From assembly GCF_003269035.1 (NCBI RefSeq), contig NZ_QLTK01000016.1, positions 100,781 to 164,780 of the forward strand: DNA of 64,000 nt, written 5' to 3'. This document shows, piece after piece, positions 44,637-54,218 of this stretch. This DNA comes from Paraburkholderia bryophila. GTDB lineage: Bacteria; Pseudomonadota; Gammaproteobacteria; Burkholderiales; Burkholderiaceae. A program made the translations under genes and the position numbers. Position 1 is the first letter of the stretch. The number at the start of each line of letters is the position of its first letter. The notes under the pieces are model-generated. The model worked only from the letters and a program-made list of their open reading frames with translations. It was not told the origin of the DNA and ran no database searches.

Positions 44637-44994
44637 GCTCGAACGGTGCGCGCGAATGGCTCGCGCAGTGTCGCCGTACGACCCGCACGGGACTTCGGCG
44701 TGCCCCCGACGGGAACGCCGCATGACCCCCGTCAAATGCCCGCCGGATGCGGCGCTGCACCATTGTTTCGCCGATGGTGAGCCATGTTAACCACTCAGTG
44801 CACCGACTCATTCGGGGTGTACACTAACCGACCCGCGTAGCACTCCGCACCGTCTTGTCCTCCGCTGAGGTTCGACGTCGCGCCTAACCGGCGCATGCGT
44901 CAAGCGCCTCAGTCGATCATCAATTCGATAGATGGAAGCGTCGTCAGCGGTGCGGTATGCCGGGCCCAATTACTTACGTCTCGCAGGCCAAAAA
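44637..44994. other. Intergenic 358 bp before maeB
   Basis: Holds the maeB leader and presumably its promoter; no supportable gene. An in-frame ATG at 44932 could extend maeB but lacks conservation. Confidence 0.4.
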
Positions 44995-47277
44995 ATGGAC
45001 GAACAACTTAAGCAAAGCGCTCTCGCCTACCACCAGTTTCCGAAACCCGGCAAGATCTCGGTTACGCCCACCAAGCCGCTCTCGAACCAGCTCGACCTGT
45101 CGCTCGCGTACTCGCCGGGCGTCGCCGCGGCCTGTATGGCGATCTACGAAGACCCGCTCGACGCCCAGAAGTACACCTCGCGCGGCAACCTGGTCGGCGT
45201 GATCACGAACGGCACGGCCGTGCTTGGCCTCGGCAACATCGGCCCGCTCGCCGCGAAGCCGGTCATGGAAGGTAAGGGCTGTCTGTTCAAGAAGTTCGCC
45301 GGCATCGACGTGTTCGACATCGAACTGTCCGAGTCCGACCCGGACAAGCTGGTCGAGGCGATCGCCATGCTCGAGCCCACGCTCGGCGGCATCAACCTCG
45401 AAGACATCAAGGCGCCGGAATGCTTCTACATCGAGAAGAAGCTGCGCGAGCGCATGAAGATTCCGGTTTTCCACGACGACCAGCACGGCACGGCGATCAT
45501 CGCGTCGGCGGCGATCCTGAACGGCCTGAAAGTGGTCGGCAAGAAGCTCGACGAAGTGAAGCTGGTGTGCTCGGGCGCGGGCGCCGCGGCGATCGCGTGT
45601 CTGGATCTGCTGGTGAACCTCGGCCTGTCGAAGAAGAACGTGCTCGTCACGGACTCGAAGGGCGTGATCTACGAAGGTCGCGGCAACCTCGATCCGTCGA
45701 AGGAACGCTACGCGGCGAACACCGAAGCACGCACGCTGGCTGACGCGATTCGCGGCGCGGATGTGTTCCTCGGCTGCTCGAGCGCGGGCGTGCTGAAGCC
45801 GGAAATGGTCGTCGAGATGGGCACCCAGCCGCTGATTCTCGCACTGGCCAATCCGGAGCCGGAAATCCGCCCGGAAGAAGCGAAGAAGGTGCGTCCGGAC
45901 TGCATCATCGCAACCGGCCGTTCGGATTACCCGAACCAGGTCAACAACGTGCTCTGCTTCCCGTTCATCTTCCGTGGCGCGCTCGATGTCGGCGCAACCA
46001 CGATCACGGAAGAAATGAAGCTCGCGTGTGTGCGCGCGATCGCCGAACTGGCCGAAGAAACCGACCAGGGTGATGAAGTCGCGAAGGCCTACGAAGGCCA
46101 CTCGCTGGAATTCGGTCCGGAATACCTGATTCCGAAGCCGTTCGATCCGCGCCTGATCATCAAGATCGCGCCGGCTGTCGCGCAAGCGGCCATGGACTCG
46201 GGCGTCGCGACCCGTCCGATCAAAGACATGGACGCGTACCGCGAAGAACTCGGCACGACCGTGTACCGCACCGGCATGGTGATGCGTCCGGTGTTCCAGG
46301 CGGCCAAGTCGGAGCCGGCGCGCATCGTGTTCGCCGAAGGTGAAGACGAGCGCGTGCTGCGCGCCGCGCAATTCGTGCTGCTGGAAAAGATCGCCAAGCC
46401 GATTCTGGTCGGCCGTCCGTCGGTGATCGAGATGCGTCTGAAAAAGATGGGCTCGAAGTTGAAGTGTGGCGAAGACTTCGAGGTCGTCGATCCGGAAGAC
46501 GATCCGCGCTATCAGCAATGCTGGCAGGCGTATCACGAAGTCGGCGCGCGCGAGGGCGTCACGCCGGACGTGGCGAAAGCCGCCATGCGCAAGTTCAACA
46601 CGCTGATCGGCGCGATCCTCGTGCGCCTCGGCGAAGCCGACGGCATGATCTGCGGCATGATCGGTCAGTACCACGCGCATCTGAAGTTCATCGAACAGGT
46701 GCTGGGCAAGGCGGAAGACGTGCAGAACTTCGCCGCCATGAATCTGCTGATGCTGCCGGGCCGCAATCTGTTCATCTGCGACACCTACGTGAACGAAACG
46801 CCGACGGCCGAGCAACTCGCCGACATGACCATGCTGGCCGCGCGCGAAATCGAGAAGTTCGGTATCACGCCGAAGGTGGCGTTGCTATCGAACTCGAACT
46901 TCGGCAGCGCGCCGTCGTCGTCGTCGCAACGCATGGCGGCGGCTCGCAAGCTGATCGCGGAACGTGCGCCGACGCTGGAAATCGACGGCGAAATGCACGG
47001 CGACGCGGCGTTGTCGGAAGCGGTGCGCAAGGCGGCGTTCCCAGGCACGACGCTGACCGGCGAAGCGAACCTGCTGATCATGCCGAACGTGGAAGCGGCG
47101 AACATCACGTACAACCTGCTGAAGATGATCGGCGGCGAAGGCGTGACGGTCGGTCCGTTCCTGCTGGGCGCGGAAAAGCCGGTGCACATCCTGACGCCGG
47201 CCGCCACCGTGCGCCGGATCATCAACATGACGGCGGTGGCGTCGGCCAACGCGCGCAAGCGGGTGAGCGCGCAGTAA
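44995..47277 (+). CDS. maeB: NADP-dependent malic enzyme with phosphotransacetylase-like domain
   Basis: Oxidative decarboxylation of malate to pyruvate with NADP. 760 residues, normal for MaeB. N-terminal malic domain (FHDDQHGTAIIASAAILNGL with the metal-binding and catalytic region), Rossmann NAD domain (CSGAGAAAIACLDLLVNLG), GCSSAGVLKPEMV and LANPEPEI. C-terminal half is a phosphotransacetylase-like domain (about residues 430-757) that acts as an acetyl-CoA sensing region in MaeB. ATG at 44995 is preferred over 44932. It ends at a strong terminator shared with the convergent oxidoreductase gene. Confidence 0.95.
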   Translation: MDEQLKQSALAYHQFPKPGKISVTPTKPLSNQLDLSLAYSPGVAAACMAIYEDPLDAQKYTSRGNLVGVITNGTAVLGLGNIGPLAAKPVMEGKGCLFKKFAGIDVFDIELSESDPDKLVEAIAMLEPTLGGINLEDIKAPECFYIEKKLRERMKIPVFHDDQHGTAIIASAAILNGLKVVGKKLDEVKLVCSGAGAAAIACLDLLVNLGLSKKNVLVTDSKGVIYEGRGNLDPSKERYAANTEARTLADAIRGADVFLGCSSAGVLKPEMVVEMGTQPLILALANPEPEIRPEEAKKVRPDCIIATGRSDYPNQVNNVLCFPFIFRGALDVGATTITEEMKLACVRAIAELAEETDQGDEVAKAYEGHSLEFGPEYLIPKPFDPRLIIKIAPAVAQAAMDSGVATRPIKDMDAYREELGTTVYRTGMVMRPVFQAAKSEPARIVFAEGEDERVLRAAQFVLLEKIAKPILVGRPSVIEMRLKKMGSKLKCGEDFEVVDPEDDPRYQQCWQAYHEVGAREGVTPDVAKAAMRKFNTLIGAILVRLGEADGMICGMIGQYHAHLKFIEQVLGKAEDVQNFAAMNLLMLPGRNLFICDTYVNETPTAEQLADMTMLAAREIEKFGITPKVALLSNSNFGSAPSSSSQRMAAARKLIAERAPTLEIDGEMHGDAALSEAVRKAAFPGTTLTGEANLLIMPNVEAANITYNLLKMIGGEGVTVGPFLLGAEKPVHILTPAATVRRIINMTAVASANARKRVSAQ

Positions 47278-47295
47278 TTCAGGCATCGCCATGAG

Positions 47296-47330
47296 AAAAG
47301 GCGGCGGTCCGTGAGGACCGCCGCCTTTTT
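47296..47330. terminator. Bidirectional terminator between maeB and the oxidoreductase
   Basis: 15-bp stem AAAAGGCGGCGGTCC / GGACCGCCGCCTTTT with a GTGA loop and T-run on both sides. Confidence 0.9.
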
Positions 47331-47347
47331 ATTTCAAACCTACCCGA

Positions 47348-50300
47348 TCAAGCCGCGTGCTGCGTCTTGCCGGCTTCCGGCGAACGCCAGCGCGTCAGCA
47401 ATTCGTTCCACTTGACGCGCACGCCCTTCAGGTTGTTTTCCTTCACGTGACCGTAGCCGCGGATACCGTCCGGCAGATTCGCCAACTCCACCGCCAGTTC
47501 ACGCTTCTGCGTGGTCAAGCCGCCGATCAGCTCACGCACCAGTGCTTCGTACTCGCCGATCAACGCCCGCTCGGTGCGACGTTCTTCCGTCTTGCCGAAC
47601 ACGTCGAACGCGGTGCCGCGCAGGAACTTGAACCTGGCGAGCACATGCATGGCGCTGAACACCCACGGGCCGTACTTTTTCTTCACCAGATGGCCGCGCG
47701 CGTCTTTCTTCGAGAAGGTCGGCGGTGCGAGGTGAATATGCAGTTTCCAGTCACCTTCGAAATTTGCCTTCAGCTTTTCGATGAACGCCGGGTCGCTGTA
47801 CAGCCGCGCGACTTCGTACTCGTCCTTGTACGCCATCAGCTTGTGCAGATTTTTCGCGACGGCTTCGGTCAACGGCAACTGGCTGTCGATCGAATCGAGC
47901 GCCGATTCCGCCACCCGCACCTGCGACACTAGCGCGCGATAACGGTCCGCATACGCGGCGTTCTGCCATGCCGTGAGGTAATCCGCGCGCTTGTCGATCA
48001 GCGTGTCGAGCGCTTTCGGCGTGTGCAGCGCGATGATCTTGCTGCTCGCCGTTTCCTCCTTCGCGCCATTGCCTTGCGCCTGCACCAGCTTGCGCACGGC
48101 GGCCAGATCGTGCGCGGCGCGACGGCCCCACTCGAAAGCCGCGCGGTTCTTGTCGACCTGCACGTTGTTGAGTTCGATCGCGCGCATCAGCGACTGATGC
48201 GTCAACGGCACCCAGCCGCGTTGCCATGCGTAGCCGAGCACGAACGGGTTCGTGTAGATCGCGTCGCCGAGCAGCGCGAGCGCGAAGTGATTCGCGTCGA
48301 CCGTATCGACACCGTCCTCGCCCGCGCCGGCGCGCACGTCGGCTTCCGTGCTGCTGCCCGGGAAGCGCCAGTTCGGGTTCTTGATCAGGTCGGCGGTCGG
48401 CGTGTGCGCGCTGTTCAGCACGACGCGCGTGCGGCCCACCTGCATGCGCGACACGCATTCGTCGCTGGCCGTGACGATCGCGTCGCAGCCGATCACGAGA
48501 CTCGCCTCGCCCATCGCGATGCGGGTGGCGTGGATGTCGGCCGGTTGCTTCGCGATCTGCACGTGGCTCATCACGGCGCCGCCCTTCTGCGCGAGGCCGG
48601 TGACGTCGAGCACCGTGACGCCCTTGTTCTCCAGATGCGCCGCCATGCCGAGCAACGCGCCGATCGTGACCACGCCCGTCCCGCCGACGCCCGTCACCAG
48701 CACGCCGTACGGACGGTCCATGGACGGCAGGTCGGGTTCCGGCACCGGCGGCAGGGTGTCGCCGGCGGCGCCCGAGGCGGCCTTCGGCTTACGCAACTGA
48801 CCGCCTTCCACGGAGACGAAGCTCGGGCAAAAGCCGTTCACGCACGAGAAGTCTTTGTTGCAGGTCGACTGGTTGATCTGGCGCTTGGTGCCGAACTCGG
48901 TGTCGAGCGGTTCGACCGACAGGCAGTTCGATTTCACCGAGCAATCGCCGCAGCCTTCGCAGACTGCGTCGTTGATCACCACCCGGCGTGCCGGATCAGG
49001 ATACGTACCGCGTTTGCGGCGGCGGCGCTTTTCGGTGGCGCAGGTCTGGTCATAAATCAGGATCGTGGTACCGGACACTTCGCGCAGTTGACGCTGAATC
49101 TCGTCGAGCTTGTCGCGGTGGTGAATGTCGATACCCGGCGCCAGCCCGACGTTCGCCGAATATTTCTCCGGCTCGTCGGTGACGATCACGATCTTGGTCG
49201 CGCCTTCGGCGGCGAGCTGGTGCGTGATCTGCGGCACGGTCAGCACGCCGTCGACCGGCTGCCCGCCCGTCATGGCGACCGCGTCGTTATAGAGAATCTT
49301 GTAGGTGATGTTGACCTTCGACGCGATCGCCGCGCGAATCGCCAGCAGCCCGGAGTGGAAATAGGTGCCGTCGCCGAGGTTGGCGAACACGTGCTTGTCG
49401 TTGCTGAAGGGCGACTGGCCGACCCACGCCACGCCTTCGCCGCCCATCTGGCTGAAGGTGCTGGTGCTGCGGTCCATCCACACCGTCATGTAGTGGCAGC
49501 CGATGCCGGCCATGGCGCGCGAACCTTCCGGCACGTTGGTCGACGTGTTGTGCGGGCAGCCCGAGCAGAACCACGGCTTGCGTTCAGCTTCGACGCGCGG
49601 CCGCGCCAGCGCTTTTTCCTTCGCTTCGATCACCGCGATGCGCGACGCGATACGCTCACGCACGTCCGACGGCAGATCGAACTTGTCCAGCCGTGTGGCG
49701 ATCGCCTTGGCGATGATCGCGGGCGACAGTTCGTAATGCGCCGGCAGCAGCCAGTTGCCCATCGGCACCGACCATTCGCCGCCCGCGCCGTCTTTTTCGT
49801 CGAACTTGCCGAACACGCGCGGACGCTGCGCATCCGGCCAGTTGTACAGCTCTTCCTTGATCGCGTATTCGAGAATCTGGCGCTTTTCCTCGACCACGAG
49901 AATTTCGTCGAGGCCCTTCGCGAAGGCATGCGCGCCTTGCGCTTCGAGCGGCCACACGCAGCCGACCTTATAGAGCCGGATGCCGATGCGCGAGCAGGTT
50001 TCGTCGTCGAGACCGAGGTCGGTCAGCGCCTGACGCACGTCCAGATACGCCTTGCCGCCGGTCATGATGCCGAAGCGCGCATGCGGCGAATCGATTTCGA
50101 CGCGGTCCAGCTTGTTGGCGCGCACGTAGGCGAGCGCCGCGTACCACTTGTAGTCGAGCAGACGCGCTTCCTGCACCAGCGGCGAATCCGGCCAGCGGAT
50201 ATTCAGGCCGCCCTCGGGCATGGCGAAATCTTCCGGCAGGATGATTTTGGTGCGGTGCGGATCGATGTCGACCGACGCCGACGATTCGACCACGTCGGTC

Positions 50301-50947
50301 ACGCACTTCATCGCGACCCATAGGCCGGAGTAGCGACTCATCGCCCAGCCGTGCAGGCCGAAGTCGAGATATTCCTGCACGTTCGACGGGAACAGCACCG
50401 GCAGGCCGCAAGCCTTGAAGATGTGTTCGGACTGGTGCGCGAGCGTGGAGGACTTGGCCGCGTGGTCGTCGCCGGCCAGCACCAGCACACCGCCGTGCTG
50501 CGCCGAGCCGGCCGAGTTGCCGTGCTTGAAGACGTCGCCGGAACGGTCGACGCCGGGGCCCTTGCCGTACCACATCGAGAACACGCCGTCGTATTTGGCG
50601 CTGGGATACAGATTGACTTGCTGCGAACCCCAGACGGCGGTGGCCGCGAGGTCTTCGTTGACACCGGGCTGGAACACGACCTGATGCGCGGCGAGATGCT
50701 GCTTCGCTTTCCACAGGGATTGGTCGAGTCCGCCGAGCGGCGATCCACGGTAGCCGGAGATGAAACCGGCCGTATTGAGTCCGGCTGCGCGGTCGCGTTC
50801 CTGCTGCAGCATCGGCAGACGCACCAGCGCCTGGATGCCGCTCATATACGCGCGGCCGCGTTCGAGGGTGTATTTGTCGTCGAGCGTGACGGAAGACAAG
50901 GCAGCTTCGAGCGAGGCTCGCTGACCTGCGTCTAGCGGGGCATTCAT
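47348..50947 (-). CDS. Fused indolepyruvate ferredoxin oxidoreductase
   Basis: 1199 residues. Single-chain 2-oxoacid:ferredoxin oxidoreductase that decarboxylates arylpyruvates to acyl-CoA. The N-terminal IorA-like pyrimidine/TPP-binding part has GFISGYRGSPLGGLDQSL, CGLPVLFPSNVQEYLDF, and GDGTYFHSGLLAI (TPP site). A cysteine cluster region holds VCEGCGDCSVKSNC, CNKDFSCVNGFCP (likely 4Fe-4S sites). The C-terminal IorB-like gamma domain starts VTGVGGTGVVTIGALLG. This fused layout is common in aerobic Burkholderia. Convergent with maeB. Fits a role with HppD and the Paa pathway in Phe/Trp/Tyr catabolism. Confidence 0.9.
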   Translation of the reverse strand: MNAPLDAGQRASLEAALSSVTLDDKYTLERGRAYMSGIQALVRLPMLQQERDRAAGLNTAGFISGYRGSPLGGLDQSLWKAKQHLAAHQVVFQPGVNEDLAATAVWGSQQVNLYPSAKYDGVFSMWYGKGPGVDRSGDVFKHGNSAGSAQHGGVLVLAGDDHAAKSSTLAHQSEHIFKACGLPVLFPSNVQEYLDFGLHGWAMSRYSGLWVAMKCVTDVVESSASVDIDPHRTKIILPEDFAMPEGGLNIRWPDSPLVQEARLLDYKWYAALAYVRANKLDRVEIDSPHARFGIMTGGKAYLDVRQALTDLGLDDETCSRIGIRLYKVGCVWPLEAQGAHAFAKGLDEILVVEEKRQILEYAIKEELYNWPDAQRPRVFGKFDEKDGAGGEWSVPMGNWLLPAHYELSPAIIAKAIATRLDKFDLPSDVRERIASRIAVIEAKEKALARPRVEAERKPWFCSGCPHNTSTNVPEGSRAMAGIGCHYMTVWMDRSTSTFSQMGGEGVAWVGQSPFSNDKHVFANLGDGTYFHSGLLAIRAAIASKVNITYKILYNDAVAMTGGQPVDGVLTVPQITHQLAAEGATKIVIVTDEPEKYSANVGLAPGIDIHHRDKLDEIQRQLREVSGTTILIYDQTCATEKRRRRKRGTYPDPARRVVINDAVCEGCGDCSVKSNCLSVEPLDTEFGTKRQINQSTCNKDFSCVNGFCPSFVSVEGGQLRKPKAASGAAGDTLPPVPEPDLPSMDRPYGVLVTGVGGTGVVTIGALLGMAAHLENKGVTVLDVTGLAQKGGAVMSHVQIAKQPADIHATRIAMGEASLVIGCDAIVTASDECVSRMQVGRTRVVLNSAHTPTADLIKNPNWRFPGSSTEADVRAGAGEDGVDTVDANHFALALLGDAIYTNPFVLGYAWQRGWVPLTHQSLMRAIELNNVQVDKNRAAFEWGRRAAHDLAAVRKLVQAQGNGAKEETASSKIIALHTPKALDTLIDKRADYLTAWQNAAYADRYRALVSQVRVAESALDSIDSQLPLTEAVAKNLHKLMAYKDEYEVARLYSDPAFIEKLKANFEGDWKLHIHLAPPTFSKKDARGHLVKKKYGPWVFSAMHVLARFKFLRGTAFDVFGKTEERRTERALIGEYEALVRELIGGLTTQKRELAVELANLPDGIRGYGHVKENNLKGVRVKWNELLTRWRSPEAGKTQHAA

Positions 50948-51305
50948 TATGTGTACTCCTCCAACCAGTTTGGGATCACCAAAACTTTTTGGGCCTCGGC
51001 ATCTTTTGAATGCGTGTGCCCGGGGTCGCCATATTGACGTGTTTTAAGTGATGGTAGCACTGGTGAAAACCCGCCGCAGTACGCCAAAAATGCTGCACTG
51101 CAAGGGGTTTGGCGCATCGATGCGCTGCGCATTACGACACGCTGCAATCTTCGACGTCAGGCATGTAACAAGCTGTAAAAGCTACAAATTCGCGGAACCG
51201 TAGTTGAAAAGCCTGTCTAACACCCCACCTGCGAGCAATGTCAGCGCAACGCTTCGCATTCGGTGGAGCTTCACGACAGCAGGGCAGTTAGAAAAAGGAG
51301 TACGC
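50948..51305. other. Intergenic 358 bp upstream of the oxidoreductase and small secreted gene
   Basis: Carries divergent promoters for the oxidoreductase (minus) and the small secreted protein (plus). No gene or clear operator identified; AGGAGT ribosome site just before 51306. Confidence 0.4.
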
Positions 51306-51506
51306 ATGAACACGAGAAACATCCAGACCTTCCTGATGGTATCGGCCGCTTTTTTCGCCATGAGCGCACCTGTCCGCTCGAGTACGGGCAGTGCGGGGGC
51401 CTTGTCGAATGCGGTGACCCGTACGGCGCAAGTGGCGCCCGCGAGCATCGCCATGGAACGCGTGACGCGCTCCAGCAAGGAAGACGAGGAAGACCAGAAT
51501 TCGTGA
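51306..51506 (+). CDS. Small secreted protein with acidic tail
   Basis: 66 residues: NTRNIQTFLMVSAAFFAMSAPVRS is a signal-like N-terminus; the mature part is Ala/Ser/Thr-rich and ends with an acidic stretch SSKEDEEDQNS. AAAAAGGAGTACGC precedes the ATG with good spacing. No domain known. A terminator follows at 51582-51613, so it is a self-contained transcript. Confidence 0.6.
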   Translation: MNTRNIQTFLMVSAAFFAMSAPVRSSTGSAGALSNAVTRTAQVAPASIAMERVTRSSKEDEEDQNS

Positions 51507-51581
51507 TGTACCGCTTAGGGTGGTGTGTCGATGCCGATAGATAACTAGCCGTTATATGCGTTAAGAGCACGGAGCAAATGA

Positions 51582-51613
51582 AAAGGGCGGGGATCGCGAG
51601 ATCCTCGCCCTTT
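51582..51613. terminator. Hairpin terminator after small secreted gene / hppD end
   Basis: Stem AAAGGGCGGGGATC / GATCCTCGCCCTTT with one G-T wobble and loop GCGA; T-run on both sides. It also lies 60 bp past the hppD stop. Confidence 0.8.
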
Positions 51614-51672
51614 CTTCTTATCGGTTGCACGCGGTTTGCCCGCGCACGGTCACATCAAGCCAAACCCGGCCG

Positions 51673-52770
51673 TCAGGCCTTGTCCTGCACCACGCCACGG
51701 CGAATCTGATCCAGCTCGATCGATTCGAATAGCGCCTTGAAGTTGCCCTCACCGAAACCCTGGTTGCCCTTGCGCTGAATGATCTCGAAGAAGATCGGGC
51801 CGATCTGGTTCTCGGTGAAGATCTGCAGCAGCAGATCGTCCGGCAAACCGTCGATCAGAATTTTGCGTTTGCGCAGTTCGTCGAGCGGCTCGCCATGGTT
51901 CGGCACGCGGCGATCGACCAGTTCGTAGTAAGTGTCGATCGTATCGAGCAGCGAAATGTTCGCGGCGCGCAGACCATCCACGGTGCGGTAGATGTCGTTG
52001 CTGCCGAGCGCAATGTGCTGAATGCCTTCGCCGCGATACGCGTCGAGATATTCCTGAATCTGGCCGGCCGTTTCCGAGCCTTCCTCGTTGATCGGAATCC
52101 GGATCTTGCCGCACGGCGAGGTCATCGCCTTCGACTTCACGCCCGTCACCTTGCCTTCGATGTCGAAGTAACGCACTTCGCGGAAGTTGAACAGGCGCTC
52201 GTAGAACTCCGCCCATTCCTGCATGCGGCCGCGATGGACGTTGTGCGTCAGGTGGTCGATGTAAGTGAGGCCGTGACCGACCGGGTTCGGGTTCGCCCCC
52301 GGAATCGGTTCGAAGTCGACGTCGTAAATGTCGATGTTGCCGATGCTGCCCGCGTCCGCGCCGTTCTTGCCGCGCCAACGGTCGACGAAATAGATCAGCG
52401 AATCGCCGATACCCTTGATTGCCGGAATGTTCAGTTCCATCGGGCCGGTCTTGTTGTCGAAGCCCCAAGCGCCTTTTTCCAGCGCCTGCTGGTAGGCCTT
52501 GGCAGCGTCCTGAACGCGGAACGCGATGGCGCAGATCGACGGACCGTGCAGGCGTGTGAAGCGTTGCGCGAACGAATCCTGTTCGCCGTTGACGATGAAG
52601 TTGATCTCGCCTTGGCGATACAGCGTCACGTTTTTATGGCGATGCCGCGCGACGGCGGTGAAGCCCATCTGTTCGAACAGCTTGCCGAGCGCAACCGGAT
52701 CCGGAGCGGTGTATTCGATGAACTCGAAGCCGTCGGTGCCGACGGGATTGTCCCAAGTTGAAACCTGCAT
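51673..52770 (-). CDS. hppD: 4-hydroxyphenylpyruvate dioxygenase
   Basis: 365 residues from ATG 52770, which has AGGAGACAGACC immediately before it. Converts 4-hydroxyphenylpyruvate to homogentisate in tyrosine catabolism (cytosol, Fe(II)). Iron ligands visible as HLTHNV (first His), GIQHIAL (second His) and the Glu in GPIFFEIIQRKG. C-terminal QGFGEGNFKALFESIE is the classic end. The longer open frame to 52869 adds unconserved residues. Divergent from an Lrp-type regulator, 179 bp away. Confidence 0.96.
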   Translation of the reverse strand: MQVSTWDNPVGTDGFEFIEYTAPDPVALGKLFEQMGFTAVARHRHKNVTLYRQGEINFIVNGEQDSFAQRFTRLHGPSICAIAFRVQDAAKAYQQALEKGAWGFDNKTGPMELNIPAIKGIGDSLIYFVDRWRGKNGADAGSIGNIDIYDVDFEPIPGANPNPVGHGLTYIDHLTHNVHRGRMQEWAEFYERLFNFREVRYFDIEGKVTGVKSKAMTSPCGKIRIPINEEGSETAGQIQEYLDAYRGEGIQHIALGSNDIYRTVDGLRAANISLLDTIDTYYELVDRRVPNHGEPLDELRKRKILIDGLPDDLLLQIFTENQIGPIFFEIIQRKGNQGFGEGNFKALFESIELDQIRRGVVQDKA

Positions 52771-52908
52771 GGTCTGTCTCCTGATTCCTGAAGTGCGCCG
52801 GCGCGTTGTGCGAGTGGGGAAGGGGATTTGAGCGCGACTCGGATGACGCCAGTGTAAAGGCGTCATCACGGCGAAAACTTGCGAAATAAAGCACGCATGG
52901 ATACGCTG

Positions 52909-52925
52909 GCGCTATTTTCTAGCGC
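52909..52925. promoter_or_regulatory. Lrp-type operator candidate between hppD and lrp-like gene
   Basis: GCGCTA-N5-TAGCGC inverted repeat with an AT-rich centre (TTTTC), 25 bp before the start of the Lrp-like gene and 139 bp from hppD. AT-centred 15-17 bp palindromes are the normal target of Lrp/AsnC proteins. Confidence 0.45.
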
Positions 52926-52949
52926 AATAATTTATGTGGAAGGAAGAAA

Positions 52950-53447
52950 ATGGCCGATATTGAGATGGACGCCATCGACAGGCGCATTCTGGCGATCCTT
53001 CAGGAGAATGGTCGGCTGTCGAATCAGGAAATCGCCGAATGCGTGAATCTGTCGCCGAGTCCTTGTCTGCGGCGGATTCGGCGGTTGGAAGAATGCGGCG
53101 TGATTCGTGGCTATGTTGCGTTGCTGGATGCGCAGCGACTCGGGCTCGACCTGCTCGCGTACGTGAACGTGCGGCTGGAAAAGCGCGGCGGGCCGGCGCC
53201 TCGTCCGCGCGGCGACGTCACGCACGCGGATCAGTTTCGCGCGGCGGTGCAGACATGGCCCGAAGTGGTCGCCTGTCACGCAATGACCGGCGACATGGAC
53301 TATCTGCTGCGCGTGCAGGTGGCGGATATGGCGCATTTTTCCCGCTTCATGCAGGATCAACTGCTGCATCATCCGTCGGTGATCGACGTCAAGACGAGCT
53401 TTTCGCTCGACACGATCAAGGAGACAACGGCGCTGCCTATTTTGTAA
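52950..53447 (+). CDS. Lrp/AsnC-family transcriptional regulator
   Basis: 165 residues. Helix-turn-helix: DAIDRRILAILQENGRLSNQEIAECVNLSPSPCLRRIRRLEE; RAM effector domain from about residue 70 (LLAYVNVRLEK, DYLLRVQVADMAHFSRFMQD, VKTSFSLDTIKET). The loop around residues 75-90 with RGGPAPRPRGDV is longer than in most Lrp proteins. Divergent from hppD; a palindrome close to its own start suggests control of hppD and itself, with an amino acid (tyrosine or phenylalanine) as a possible effector. Confidence 0.9.
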   Translation: MADIEMDAIDRRILAILQENGRLSNQEIAECVNLSPSPCLRRIRRLEECGVIRGYVALLDAQRLGLDLLAYVNVRLEKRGGPAPRPRGDVTHADQFRAAVQTWPEVVACHAMTGDMDYLLRVQVADMAHFSRFMQDQLLHHPSVIDVKTSFSLDTIKETTALPIL

Positions 53448-53496
53448 GCGCGGCGCGAGACCGCCGCCACCGAGCGGAGAAACGCGCGGGCCAAAC

Positions 53497-53523
53497 AAAA
53501 AGGGCAGCCATTGGGCTGCCCTC
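53497..53523 (-). terminator. Terminator of the GNAT gene
   Basis: Stem AGGGCAGCC / GGCTGCCCT; the T-run (TTTTTGTTT) is on the minus strand, 27 bp after the GNAT stop. Confidence 0.85.
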
Positions 53524-53549
53524 TGTCATTGCGCCGAAGCGTTTGCTGC

Positions 53550-54218
53550 TCAGGCCGCGGCGGCCGTCGGCATAAACGATTCGAACAGTTTCGACGCCTG
53601 ACGCGCCTGGCGCTTCATTGCATAGTCGAACACGGCGGCCTGCTCCTGCAGCATCTCGGCGATGATGCTCGATTGATCCGCTGGCGTCAGCGTCAGATAA
53701 GCATCGGCTTCGCCATACGCGTATTCGATCTTCATGCCGGCCTTTTTCGCGATGTGCATCATGGTCGAGTTGCGCGACAGGCAGTGCATGTACAACGTGG
53801 TGATGTGCGTATTGCGGCTGCGGATGGCGGCGCGCTCGAACAGCTTAGAGCCGATACCCTGGCCGCGCACGCTTTCCAGCACGGAGACGCCGAATTCGGC
53901 GGTGCGCTTGTCGCCCTCGGCCGGCAGATACGCCAGATGGCCGACGCCGGTGAGTTGCAACTGGTTGTTGAACACGCCGAAGACCGTGTCGCGCGTGAAG
54001 TCGATCGCGCGGACGTAGTTTTCGATCACGTGGTTCGGCACGATCTGGCCGAAGCGCAGCAGGCGGTCGTCTTCGCCAAGCGCGAGGAAGTGGGTCAGCA
54101 GCCGCTCGCGGTCGACCGCGGTGAGTTCACGGACCAGAGCAGGCGCACGACCGGCAGGTTGCAACAACGGATCGTGCGGAACGATCTGCTCAGCAACGTG
54201 GGGTGTAATCAGGTTCAT
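53550..54218 (-). CDS. GNAT-family N-acetyltransferase
   Basis: 222 residues from ATG 54218 (in-frame ATG at 54239 would add seven residues). GNAT core: RELTAVDRERLLTHFLALGEDDRLLRFG at the start, VGHLAYLPAE, acetyl-CoA-binding SVLESVRGQGIGSKLFERAAIRSRN, then the helix with MMHIAKKAGMK. This is the family containing Pat-like acetyltransferase domains, but here stand-alone. Substrate unknown. A TetR-like palindrome lies 160 bp upstream. Confidence 0.88.
   Translation of the reverse strand: MNLITPHVAEQIVPHDPLLQPAGRAPALVRELTAVDRERLLTHFLALGEDDRLLRFGQIVPNHVIENYVRAIDFTRDTVFGVFNNQLQLTGVGHLAYLPAEGDKRTAEFGVSVLESVRGQGIGSKLFERAAIRSRNTHITTLYMHCLSRNSTMMHIAKKAGMKIEYAYGEADAYLTLTPADQSSIIAEMLQEQAAVFDYAMKRQARQASKLFESFMPTAAAA

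Noticed and set aside
44974..46815. A 613-codon minus frame opposite maeB
   Set aside because: Shadow of maeB, no independent signals.
48023..50323. A 766-codon plus-strand frame inside the indolepyruvate oxidoreductase gene
   Set aside because: Antisense artefact of GC-rich coding; no ribosome site, no recognisable domain.
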